Positions 1 through 6,469 of a stretch of DNA of 11,746 nucleotides are shown one piece after another. Position 1 is the first letter of the stretch. Every line of letters begins with the position of its first letter. The position numbers and the translations under genes were made by a program. This DNA is from CAIRYW01 sp964555825 (lineage in GTDB: Bacteria > Patescibacteriota > Minisyncoccia > Phycocordibacterales > CAIRYW01): NCBI GenBank assembly GCA_964555825.1, contig CAZKTY010000025.1, forward strand, positions 1-11,746. The letters run 5' to 3'. A model generated the notes under the pieces. The model was not told where the DNA came from, did not search any database, and saw nothing but the letters and a program-made list of their open reading frames with translations.

Positions 1-51
1 TATGACTATGTCAGAAGGATCTTTTTTCTTGAGGTTTAAAAGATTTTTCAT
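1..51 (-). CDS. Start of an unidentified gene, cut by the left edge
   Basis: An ATG at 51-49 opens a frame that stays open for 17 codons to the window edge, reading MKNLLNLKKKDPSDIVI. An in-frame stop lies upstream at 81-79, so this ATG is the first possible one in the frame. A promoter-like extended -10 sits 18 nt upstream, and no Shine-Dalgarno sequence is present, as for the other genes here. The lysine-rich N-terminus is too short to assign a family. The frame could be chance in AT-rich DNA. The reasons to list it are the conserved orientation with the neighbouring genes, the upstream -10, and otherwise unused sequence. Confidence 0.35.
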   Translation of the reverse strand, partial: MKNLLNLKKKDPSDIVI

Positions 52-69
52 GGGGTTATTTGTACCAAT

Positions 70-78
70 ATAATAACA
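70..78 (-). promoter_or_regulatory. Possible extended -10 promoter element
   Basis: Read on the minus strand the bases are TG-T-TATTAT, one mismatch from the TGnTATAAT extended -10 consensus. Transcription would start near position 63, leaving a leader of about 12 nt before the ATG at 51. I see no good -35 hexamer at 16-18 bp. In AT-rich DNA such matches arise easily, so support is moderate. Confidence 0.35.
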
Positions 79-117
79 TTACTTCAATTTAAAAAAAACT
101 AAAAACTGTTGAAAAAA

Positions 118-140
118 TTTTTCTTTAATTTAAAGAAAAA
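118..140 (-). terminator. AT-rich perfect inverted repeat, possible weak terminator
   Basis: The arms TTTTTCTTTAA and TTAAAGAAAAA are perfect 11-base complements around a single central T. On the minus strand, downstream of the isomerase stop at 175, the repeat is followed directly by a run of T. That arrangement resembles an intrinsic terminator, but the stem has only one G-C pair per arm and almost no loop, so it would be weak. It could instead be a protein-binding palindrome or chance. Confidence 0.3.
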
Positions 141-174
141 GTTAGAGACCAAACCTCCTATGACCTTAATAAAA

Positions 175-1149
175 TTAAGATATCTTTTTCTTAAAATCCT
201 CTACCATAGGAACCTCATTTGGTTCAGCCCCATTACCTATTGCGATGTAATAAGCGATCCAATCACCTAAGATCAAAGCTGAGAATATTTTTTCGATATG
301 ACTTCCTTTAATGAAATCTACACTTAAACATTCAATGCCTTTGCCTTCATAGATCTCTCTTACCGTTTCCATTCTTTTTGTGATCCTCTGGTTATCCGTA
401 TCATCAAAAATAAATATTGGGACAAATCTCTCCGCATATATCTGTGTTCTCTGATTTAGATCAAATCCTGTCATTTCATTGTGATTCATTTCTGGCAGAA
501 CGTTATAAAAAGCAGGTATCTTTCCTGTCTCATTTAATTTTATTTTCCAGTTGTAAGCAACAGCAAGATTTTTATTTGAGGTATAGACGATCGGAGTCTT
601 TCCAGATATCTTTGCAGCGAGTTCTTTCCCATCATTCTCAAAATCGTCTGCATTAAGTTTTCCTTTAATTTCGTTAATGGCACTTATAGCGATCTGACTA
701 CCTGTTAAATAAGAAAGAGCAATAAAAGAAAATCCTAAAGCAGATCTAGGCTGAATCTTAGTATTTGGCATTTCAATGAATGGCAATTTATTTTCTTTTG
801 CGATCTGAAGCATCTTTCCATCAGCACTAATTACGGAAACATTAAATCCTTTTTCAAGAGCTTCATTCAATCCGCTTATTGTTTCTTCTGTGTTTCCTGA
901 GTAAGAACTTGCAACTATTAAAGCATCTGAAAAAAAACTGTCTTCCTTTTGAGGAAGTCCATAATCTCTATGAACATAAAGATCCAATTTTGGATCAATG
1001 ATATTTAAGATCCCAGATGAAAGATTTGACCCCCCCATCCCAAGGACAACAACTTTTTTAAAAGGTCTTAAATTTTCTTTATTGGAAATATCAGGAACAT
1101 AATCAAATCTCTTTCCAAAATCTCTGATCGCTTTTTCCATTGGGTTCAT
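175..1149 (-). CDS. Bifunctional phosphoglucose/phosphomannose isomerase
   Basis: This cytosolic SIS-fold enzyme interconverts glucose-6-phosphate or mannose-6-phosphate with fructose-6-phosphate. Its 324 aa fit the short bifunctional family rather than the ~450-550 aa classical Pgi. Visible motifs are GMGGS (37-41) and SSYSGNTEET (81-90), the sugar-phosphate-binding SIS elements. PRSALG (134-139) and LPEMNHNE (218-225) are typical of the bifunctional family; E220 is the probable catalytic glutamate. A C-terminal segment follows, with GSHIEKIFS (282-290) and a GDWIAYYIAIGNG stretch. The start at 1149 lies 19 nt after the cyclase stop, suggesting co-transcription. M4 at 1140 is an alternative start, and neither has a Shine-Dalgarno sequence. 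The enzyme links the glucose-6-phosphate used by Zwf to glycolytic fructose-6-phosphate. The family call is secure; dual substrate use is inferred from the family. Confidence 0.92.
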   Translation of the reverse strand: MNPMEKAIRDFGKRFDYVPDISNKENLRPFKKVVVLGMGGSNLSSGILNIIDPKLDLYVHRDYGLPQKEDSFFSDALIVASSYSGNTEETISGLNEALEKGFNVSVISADGKMLQIAKENKLPFIEMPNTKIQPRSALGFSFIALSYLTGSQIAISAINEIKGKLNADDFENDGKELAAKISGKTPIVYTSNKNLAVAYNWKIKLNETGKIPAFYNVLPEMNHNEMTGFDLNQRTQIYAERFVPIFIFDDTDNQRITKRMETVREIYEGKGIECLSVDFIKGSHIEKIFSALILGDWIAYYIAIGNGAEPNEVPMVEDFKKKIS

Positions 1150-1168
1150 ATATAGGTAATTTTAAAAT

Positions 1169-1801
1169 TTATTTAATTAATAAAGCTCTAGCAGGAGCAC
1201 CTTCAACTCCTGATATTTTTAATGGCGCACAAACCAAAAAATATTCTCCTTCTGAAACTCTTGATAGATCAATTGTCTCAAGTATTGGAATATCCTTCTT
1301 AAGCAATGAAGTATGAGCACGGTTATCCTTGCTTCCTTTTTGTTTAACTGAAAGATAATCAATTCCAAATAGGATTATACCAATTTCTGCAAGATAATCA
1401 GCAGCATCTCCATCAAGATAAACAAAATCATCTCTCCATGTATCAAAACCTTCTTTTGAATTCCTTGTCTTTACCAAGATCCTTTCACCTTGTCTGACAT
1501 TTTTATCTATCAGATCATTCTTCGTTATCTTTTCTGGTAAAAGACTAAGATCAATTACACGAGCTGGACCAACAAATACATTAAGTGGAATATCCTCTAT
1601 TCTTTTACCATCTTTTAAGCAATGAGAAGGTGAATCAATATGAGTTCCTGAATGAGTACCCATAAAAACCTCAGACAATTTGCTTGTTGTCTCACTCCAC
1701 TCCTTAAAGACCTCTATCTTTATCTTAGGATCCCCTGGATAGACAACAGTATTATTCGAAATGGACACTGATATATCAAATATTTCTTTTTTTTCTTGCA
1801 T
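1169..1801 (-). CDS. Cyclase/kynurenine formamidase-family metal-dependent hydrolase
   Basis: This 210-aa protein belongs to the cyclase family (PF04199 type), metal-dependent hydrolases that include bacterial kynurenine formamidase KynB. The signature HSGTHIDSPSH spans 50-60 and supplies the expected metal and catalytic residues H50, H54, D56 and H60. A YPGDP loop (21-25), H163 and E175 complete the usual active-site set, and the C-terminal APLKISGVEGAPARALLI segment is also typical. Length matches the family. No tryptophan-degradation gene is nearby, so kynurenine formamidase activity should not be assumed; the substrate is unknown. The ATG at 1801 is placed 6 nt after a -10 box shared with the divergent HAD gene. 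The isomerase follows 19 nt downstream, probably in the same transcript. Confidence 0.85.
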   Translation of the reverse strand: MQEKKEIFDISVSISNNTVVYPGDPKIKIEVFKEWSETTSKLSEVFMGTHSGTHIDSPSHCLKDGKRIEDIPLNVFVGPARVIDLSLLPEKITKNDLIDKNVRQGERILVKTRNSKEGFDTWRDDFVYLDGDAADYLAEIGIILFGIDYLSVKQKGSKDNRAHTSLLKKDIPILETIDLSRVSEGEYFLVCAPLKISGVEGAPARALLIK

Positions 1802-1821
1802 TGTGATATTTTAGCACAATG
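1799..1821. promoter_or_regulatory. Symmetrical divergent promoter, apparently leaderless on both sides
   Basis: The gap between two divergent ATGs is only 17 bp. The start codons lie inside perfect 7-bp inverted arms, CATTGTG and CACAATG, with a 9-bp spacer. On the plus strand TG-A-TATTTT ends 6 nt before the HAD ATG. On the minus strand TG-C-TAAAAT ends 6 nt before the cyclase ATG. The two -10 boxes overlap almost completely (1807-1812 and 1813-1808). With usual spacing, transcription would begin at the A of each ATG, giving leaderless mRNAs. The overlap also means the two promoters probably cannot be used at once. No -35 consensus was seen on either side. Confidence 0.6.
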
Positions 1822-2436
1822 TCAACGATCATCTTCGATTTCGACCACACCCTTATAAATACTTCTGAGATCACACAAATGATCATGGATATTTTCCTAA
1901 AAAATGGAGTCCCAGAAAAGACCATCTATGCTATTCAAAAAGCACAAAGAAGTAGAAACAACGATAATCCAGATCTCCTTGCACAGATAAAAGATGCTGA
2001 GTCCCTTGGATACAAAATAGATAAAAAAGACATCAATGATTTTTTCAATCAAGACCTTGAACCTCTTCTAAAAGGACCAGTCAAGGAAATACTGGAAAAA
2101 CTTGTAAAAGATGGCCATAAATTATTTCTTTTTACAAAGGGAGTTGAATATTTCCAAAGATCCAAAATAAGAAGGTCTGGAATAGAAGAATATTTTGACG
2201 AGAATATATATGTGTTTGATAGCAATAAAGAAGAGACTGATGTTGATATCGACCAGCATGAAAAAACTTTTTTTATAAATGACCACGCAGATGAGATAGA
2301 AGATTTTGCGAAGGCACATCCAAAAGTAAAATTCATTTACGTAAAAGGACCAAAAACATCTCACGATAGATTCATCAAACACAAACATATTCCTACAATA
2401 GACGACATTTCCTCTCTTTCAAAATATATCAAGTAA
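1819..2436 (+). CDS. HAD-superfamily hydrolase (phosphatase-like)
   Basis: This 205-aa protein has the haloacid dehalogenase core. Motif I is DFDHT at 7-11, with nucleophile D7 and acid/base D9. Motif II is T106 within LFTKG. The motif III lysine is probably K116. Motif IV is FFINDHADEI around 151-160, with D155 and D158 as likely Mg2+ ligands. A helical stretch between motifs I and II (about 15-85) corresponds to a C1-type cap, which points to a small phosphorylated substrate. Such proteins are usually soluble phosphatases; I cannot name the substrate. It is the only plus-strand gene here, divergent from the cyclase and convergent with the sugar kinase. No Shine-Dalgarno sequence precedes the ATG, consistent with leaderless expression. 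Its stop abuts the A-run that forms the kinase terminator's U-tract on the other strand. Confidence 0.8.
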   Translation: MSTIIFDFDHTLINTSEITQMIMDIFLKNGVPEKTIYAIQKAQRSRNNDNPDLLAQIKDAESLGYKIDKKDINDFFNQDLEPLLKGPVKEILEKLVKDGHKLFLFTKGVEYFQRSKIRRSGIEEYFDENIYVFDSNKEETDVDIDQHEKTFFINDHADEIEDFAKAHPKVKFIYVKGPKTSHDRFIKHKHIPTIDDISSLSKYIK

Positions 2437-2465
2437 AAAAAATCCCAGTATCCTTGAATACTGGG
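2435..2465 (-). terminator. Intrinsic terminator of the PfkB-family kinase gene
   Basis: CCCAGTAT (2444-2451) and ATACTGGG (2458-2465) form a perfect 8-bp stem with a 6-nt loop. Read on the minus strand the hairpin begins 3 nt after the kinase stop codon, and the stem is followed by one A and then eight T residues (2442-2435), the canonical layout. On the plus strand there is no T-run after the hairpin, so it should act on the minus strand only. The U-tract overlaps the end of the convergent HAD gene. Confidence 0.85.
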
Positions 2466-2468
2466 TGA

Positions 2469-3359
2469 TCAGACATGTCTGTGAAGAATTTTGCCAAAAG
2501 CAACTTTTTGAGCAGCAGCATCAGCTGCTACATCAATGACCTGACCAAACTTTTCCCGATCTCTAAGATCAGAAACATTCCAGTCACAGCTTGAAATTGC
2601 ATGTACTAAGGCGCCATTGAAATAATCTCCAGCTCCAACATCTGAAGAAAAAGATCCACTATATTTCCTAACAGGATCATAAGCAAATCTATTTCCTTCA
2701 AACGAGCAGTACCCACCTTTTTCAGCTTGAGTCACAACGATAGCTCTTGGACCCATGGCATGAAGTCTTTCAACACTCCCGCCAGTCTTTTGAAATTCAT
2801 CTTCATTCATGACCATGATATCAGCATACGATGCCAGATCGCACAAAGAATCATGTCCACAAAAAGTATGATGAATATGCAAGAATCTCCTGTCCTCCTG
2901 AGTGTTCTTAAGAAGGATCTTTGCAAGCAAAGCTTCTTCTTCTCGAACACTCGTCACCACAGTAAAGCCTCCATTAGAAAACGTCTCGAACATTTTTGCT
3001 ACTTGAGAAATATCACTTTTGAGATGACCTCTCTCACCTATTACAGGAGAGTGGCTTTTCCCCGGAGTGATAATAACTTTGGCATTGTTCGTCTTCTTTA
3101 GAGCCTCGATGTAATGTCTATCTCTGATACCTGCACGTTCCGTTAGATCGTGTAGGATCGAAGTATAGTAGTCCTTTGGAGGACCAATGAGAGCAAGCAA
3201 AGTTGGAGATCCTCCAAGATGCTTCATCGCAAGTGCGGCATTGGCAGAAGAGCCTCCGATACGAAATTTACTCGTCATCGGTTGCTTTGTGCCAGTCGCT
3301 TCTCCACAAATTGTCAAAAGTTCTTCAACCGAAACAGCAATTCCGAAAAGGTTTTTCAT
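2469..3359 (-). CDS. PfkB-family carbohydrate/nucleoside kinase
   Basis: This 296-aa protein is a ribokinase-like kinase that would transfer the ATP gamma-phosphate to a sugar or nucleoside hydroxyl. The first family signature is GGSSANAALAMKHLGG at 35-50. NEDEF (185-189) and TQAEKGGY (210-217) are the usual nucleotide-side elements. DVGAGDYFNGA (240-250) is the second signature, with D245 as catalytic base and the GAGD anion hole. Two departures are visible: V replaces the usual T in D-T-x-GAGD, and the N-terminal strand reads FGIAVSVEELL without the common substrate-binding aspartate. The substrate is therefore unassigned. Several samples of the gene contain 42-52% G+C, against about 33% in gene samples on either side, suggesting different ancestry. 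It carries its own terminator and probably its own promoter, so it seems to be a single-gene unit. Confidence 0.88.
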   Translation of the reverse strand: MKNLFGIAVSVEELLTICGEATGTKQPMTSKFRIGGSSANAALAMKHLGGSPTLLALIGPPKDYYTSILHDLTERAGIRDRHYIEALKKTNNAKVIITPGKSHSPVIGERGHLKSDISQVAKMFETFSNGGFTVVTSVREEEALLAKILLKNTQEDRRFLHIHHTFCGHDSLCDLASYADIMVMNEDEFQKTGGSVERLHAMGPRAIVVTQAEKGGYCSFEGNRFAYDPVRKYSGSFSSDVGAGDYFNGALVHAISSCDWNVSDLRDREKFGQVIDVAADAAAQKVAFGKILHRHV

Positions 3360-3365
3360 CTGTAA

Positions 3366-3371
3366 TCTATA
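3366..3371 (-). promoter_or_regulatory. Weak -10 candidate for the PfkB-family kinase
   Basis: TATAGA on the minus strand matches four of six consensus positions and ends 6 nt before the kinase ATG. This is the same spacing seen at the stronger leaderless-type promoters in the window. It lacks the TG extension and a recognisable -35, so it is supported mainly by position. Confidence 0.3.
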
Positions 3372-3438
3372 ACCGAATAAGTTTCAAGAAGGTTACATTT
3401 TTATGAACAAAAAAGCAATTTTAGGAGAAAGGATGAAT

Positions 3439-4143
3439 TTATCTAACATCAAAAACGATTATTTCATCTTTCCTAGGATCATATGACATATTGTAGCTTT
3501 CAAAATCTTCATATCCCCAGCCCTTTTCAGCTTCAAATCTTCTAAGTGTTTTTACTCTTTCAGATATTTCCTCTGCTTCTTTTTTTTCTCCTAGAGAAGC
3601 GGCATTTGCCTTATTCTTTATTTTTTCAAGGCGATCTTGAATAGTCTCTTCCAAGGCTGGTTCATATTTGCTTACTAAATAAGTAGCTTCTCTATCCTTA
3701 TAACCTAAAACATATTCAGGAGTCCTAACTTTGAATTCACTGAATTGCTTAAGTCTTTCTGAGAGCTTGCTCAATTCTACAACTTCAGGAGCTCCATCCT
3801 CATAGGATGATCTTGGATCATGATTAACACGCACAAAAAGATCTCCTGACCCGTCTTTCATTTTGACCCTGAAATAACACCTCTTGTGCTTTCCTTCATA
3901 TTCTCTGTGTCTGCCTAAGAATTCTATCTCAGCTCTTTCTGTCTCAATTACTTCGCCATCTTTGAGCGATACAATATTGGGCTGATCTATTGCTTTCTTG
4001 ATCTCAAGCATAAGACCTTTATTTCCTTCCTGAGAAACAATATCTCTGAATTCATCCGTAAAGGCGATCTCTTTTCCAACGTCTGGTATTTCTGCCTCAT
4101 TCTGACCAGAATAATTTATATTTTGAAACTTTTTAGAGAACAT
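3439..4143 (-). CDS. Unrecognised 234-aa protein with faint kinase-fold features
   Basis: I do not recognise this as a named family. It is soluble and charged, without a signal peptide or membrane segments. Residues 70-160 read like a kinase N-lobe: strands CYFRVKMKDG and DLFVRV, a helix VELSKLSERL (122-131), then YVLGYKDREATYLVSKYE (144-161) as two strands and a hinge. A lysine/glutamate-rich helical region (165-205) follows. Near the end D213 and N218 show the D-x4-N spacing of a kinase catalytic loop, and D232 in VFDVR could stand for the metal-binding DFG aspartate. The usual strand-3 lysine is R105, and the chain ends two residues after D232, so an active kinase is doubtful. Its ATG is 3 nt after the gnd stop, so it is almost certainly the last gene of the zwf-gnd transcript and may act in the same process. 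Confidence 0.7.
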   Translation of the reverse strand: MFSKKFQNINYSGQNEAEIPDVGKEIAFTDEFRDIVSQEGNKGLMLEIKKAIDQPNIVSLKDGEVIETERAEIEFLGRHREYEGKHKRCYFRVKMKDGSGDLFVRVNHDPRSSYEDGAPEVVELSKLSERLKQFSEFKVRTPEYVLGYKDREATYLVSKYEPALEETIQDRLEKIKNKANAASLGEKKEAEEISERVKTLRRFEAEKGWGYEDFESYNMSYDPRKDEIIVFDVR

Positions 4144-4146
4144 TAT

Positions 4147-5043
4147 CTATTTTTCTTTGACCTCATGTCCTCCGAACATAGTCCTCATTGTAGACAATAC
4201 TTTTCCAGTAAAACTCGGATTACCTTTTGAATTCTTTCTGAATTCCAGAGAATCTTCGATGACCTTTACGCTTACTCCTAATTCTTTAGCCGTATTTACT
4301 GTCCACTCGCCTTCTCCACTATGAGAGACCTCTCCAGAAATTCCAACAAGATCTTCTCCAAATTTTTCAAAGCCGTCTTGAAGCCATCCTACGAGACGGG
4401 ATTCAACAACGCTTCTTTTCTGATATAGATCAGTCACCTCTTTTAGATTCAATTCAAACTCTGACTTTTTCAAAACTTCAAATCCTTCTCCTATTGCTTG
4501 CATCATTCCATACTCGATACCATTGTGAACCATCTTCACAAAATGTCCTGAACCGCTTTTTCCAAAATATTTGAAAGCCTCAGGAGCAGAAGCAAATTTG
4601 AATATTTCTTCGCACTTATCAAATATCTCTTTTTTTCCACCAACCATTATGCAAGCTCCATTTCTTGCTCCTCCAGGACCACCAGAAACTCCAGCATCTA
4701 AAAATTCAAATCCCTTTTCCTCTGCCTCTTTAGAACGCCTCATACTATCTTTGTAAAAAGAATTTCCTCCCTCGATAATTATGTCTCCTTTATTCAAGTT
4801 CAAATATAATTCGTTCAAAACCTCATCAACTCCCTGATGACTGACCATTATCCAGACGATCTTCTGTCCTGGTAAAGCCCCACACATTTCTTTTATTGAA
4901 CTCTTTACCTCAAGACCTGCTTCACGAGCCTTTACCTTTCCTTCTTCACTTCGATTGAAACCAACTATCTCAATTCCTTGTTCTTTTAAACGAATAGCCT
5001 GATTCAATCCCATTTTTCCAAAACCAATGTATCCTATTTTCAT
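4147..5043 (-). CDS. gnd: 6-phosphogluconate dehydrogenase, decarboxylating, short form
   Basis: Gnd oxidises and decarboxylates 6-phosphogluconate to ribulose-5-phosphate and CO2, the second dehydrogenase of the oxidative pentose phosphate pathway. At 298 aa it is the short type, missing much of the C-terminal helical domain of the ~470-aa E. coli enzyme. The Rossmann loop is GFGKMG (7-12). EGGNSFYKDSMRR (91-103) and VSGGPGGARNG (119-129) are substrate-site motifs. K170, N174 and E177 in VKMVHNGIEYG match the catalytic lysine region. After strand two the sequence is N30-R31-S32, resembling the NR(S/T) found in NADP-dependent enzymes, although many short forms prefer NAD; cofactor choice is inference. 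It starts 9 nt after zwf and is followed 3 nt later by the next gene. No Shine-Dalgarno sequence is visible, only an A-rich stretch before the ATG. Confidence 0.93.
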   Translation of the reverse strand: MKIGYIGFGKMGLNQAIRLKEQGIEIVGFNRSEEGKVKAREAGLEVKSSIKEMCGALPGQKIVWIMVSHQGVDEVLNELYLNLNKGDIIIEGGNSFYKDSMRRSKEAEEKGFEFLDAGVSGGPGGARNGACIMVGGKKEIFDKCEEIFKFASAPEAFKYFGKSGSGHFVKMVHNGIEYGMMQAIGEGFEVLKKSEFELNLKEVTDLYQKRSVVESRLVGWLQDGFEKFGEDLVGISGEVSHSGEGEWTVNTAKELGVSVKVIEDSLEFRKNSKGNPSFTGKVLSTMRTMFGGHEVKEK

Positions 5044-5052
5044 TTTTTTTAA

Positions 5053-6429
5053 TTATTTATTTAACTCTGTTCTTTCGACTCCTTTCTTATAAATTTTCAG
5101 ATCCCTTTCATTCATATTTTTTTCCACCTCAGACACTATTCTCCACGCCTCCTTCATCTCCCCAGTCGAAACAAAAAGCGTTTGATCTCCAGAAAGAGCA
5201 TCTAGAAAGAGTTTCTCGTATGGATAGATAAACGGAGAGACCCCATCTTCTTTATAATGGAATTGCATATACTGCTTTTCGATCTCAAAACCAAATCCTG
5301 GTTTCTTAGCAGAAAATTCTATTTCTATCTTTTCCTTTGGCTGGATCTCAAAGATCAATTTATTTGGAGTCCCAGAAAAAAGTTCACCTGGTGAATTCTC
5401 AAAGTAAACGATCTCAATGAAAGCCTCCGTCTTTGAAAAACCTTTGCCATGTTCGATGATAAAATCAACACCATTCCACCTTTCATTTTCAACCGATAAA
5501 GTTGCTTTAAAATATGTTTCTGTTCCTGAATTCTCTGAAACCCCTTCTTCATTCCTATACCCATCATATTGAGCATGAGAAGCTTCTCCTTTCACTTTTA
5601 TAAGACTCAATACTTTTTCTCTTTCTTTGCGAATACTTTCGGCACTGAAATTCTTCGGCATCTCAAGAGCAATAAGTGAAAGAAGAGACAATAAATGATT
5701 TTGCCCCACATCTTTTAAAGCTCCGATCTTATCATAAAAAGACCCTCTCTCTTTGACAGTCGATTCCTCGAACATTTTTACAGAAACAGATCTTATGTGT
5801 TTACTGCACCAAAGAGTCTCGAACAAAGGATTTGCAAATCTAAAGACAAGGATATTTTGGATAGTTTCTTTTGCTAGATAATGATCAACCCTGAATATCT
5901 GATCCTCCATAAATAATTTTCCCAATAGAAGATCTAGTTTTTCAGCTTCTTTTGCATTCTCACCGAAAGGCTTCTCAACCAATATCTTTATCCAGCCTTC
6001 TTTTTGATCAAAGCCTGGAGCACAAGGCACAGCCAATCCAGAATGAGATATCATCTCAAATAATTCTTGATAGAGTGCAGGAAAGACGGCTAGATAAAAA
6101 AGCTTATTGGAACATTTTTTGATCTTCTCATCTCTGAGACCAAGTTTTACACTTAGATCTTTGAAGGTCTTTGGATCTTTGATATCTCCTGGTAAATAAA
6201 AGAATTTGGAAAAGAATTTCTCTTCCTGTTCTGTATAACTATCTTTATTCAAAACTTCTTTGACCCAATCTCTCCATGCATTATCTGTAAGAGGTTTTCT
6301 AGAGATACCAATTATCTCCGTATCAACTGGAAGTATCCCTTTTTCATATATATCAAAAAAAACTTTGGCAAGCTTCCTTTTAAACAGATCTCCTGTAGCT
6401 CCAAAGACGATAATTGTAAGAGGTTGCAT
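5053..6429 (-). CDS. zwf: Glucose-6-phosphate dehydrogenase
   Basis: Zwf oxidises glucose-6-phosphate to 6-phosphoglucono-lactone and commits sugar to the oxidative pentose phosphate pathway. The 458-aa chain is slightly shorter than the usual 480-500 and appears complete. The nucleotide-binding loop is GATGDLFKRKL (10-20), and R44 in GISRKP fits NADP use. EKPFG (152-156), RVDHYLAKE (180-188, the phosphate/substrate motif) and DVGQNH (240-245) are present. H245 corresponds to the catalytic base His240 of the Leuconostoc enzyme. Near the C-terminus, SGDQTLFV and EAWRIV are further family landmarks. It leads the zwf-gnd-234-aa operon from its own promoter. No lactonase gene lies between zwf and gnd, unlike many bacterial layouts. 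Identification is secure. Confidence 0.95.
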   Translation of the reverse strand: MQPLTIIVFGATGDLFKRKLAKVFFDIYEKGILPVDTEIIGISRKPLTDNAWRDWVKEVLNKDSYTEQEEKFFSKFFYLPGDIKDPKTFKDLSVKLGLRDEKIKKCSNKLFYLAVFPALYQELFEMISHSGLAVPCAPGFDQKEGWIKILVEKPFGENAKEAEKLDLLLGKLFMEDQIFRVDHYLAKETIQNILVFRFANPLFETLWCSKHIRSVSVKMFEESTVKERGSFYDKIGALKDVGQNHLLSLLSLIALEMPKNFSAESIRKEREKVLSLIKVKGEASHAQYDGYRNEEGVSENSGTETYFKATLSVENERWNGVDFIIEHGKGFSKTEAFIEIVYFENSPGELFSGTPNKLIFEIQPKEKIEIEFSAKKPGFGFEIEKQYMQFHYKEDGVSPFIYPYEKLFLDALSGDQTLFVSTGEMKEAWRIVSEVEKNMNERDLKIYKKGVERTELNK

Positions 6430-6436
6430 GGAACCT

Positions 6437-6445
6437 ATTATACCA
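6437..6445 (-). promoter_or_regulatory. zwf promoter, perfect extended -10
   Basis: On the minus strand the bases are TG-G-TATAAT, a perfect extended -10, lying in the 40-bp gap between the exchanger stop and zwf. The box ends 7 nt before the zwf ATG, so transcription would start at or one base before the start codon. No TTGACA-like -35 is present at 16-18 bp, which is tolerated by extended -10 promoters. This makes zwf the head of its own unit. Confidence 0.7.
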
Positions 6446-6469
6446 ATCTTTGGATTTTAATCTAAAAAA

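Noticed and set aside
2049..2388. Two minus-strand open frames inside the HAD gene
   Set aside because: They overlap HAD motifs II-IV on the opposite strand, and their S/F/I-rich translations look like shadows.
2727..3101. Plus-strand open frame of 124 codons
   Set aside because: It lies wholly antisense to the PfkB-family kinase, whose motifs are intact, and its translation has no recognisable features.
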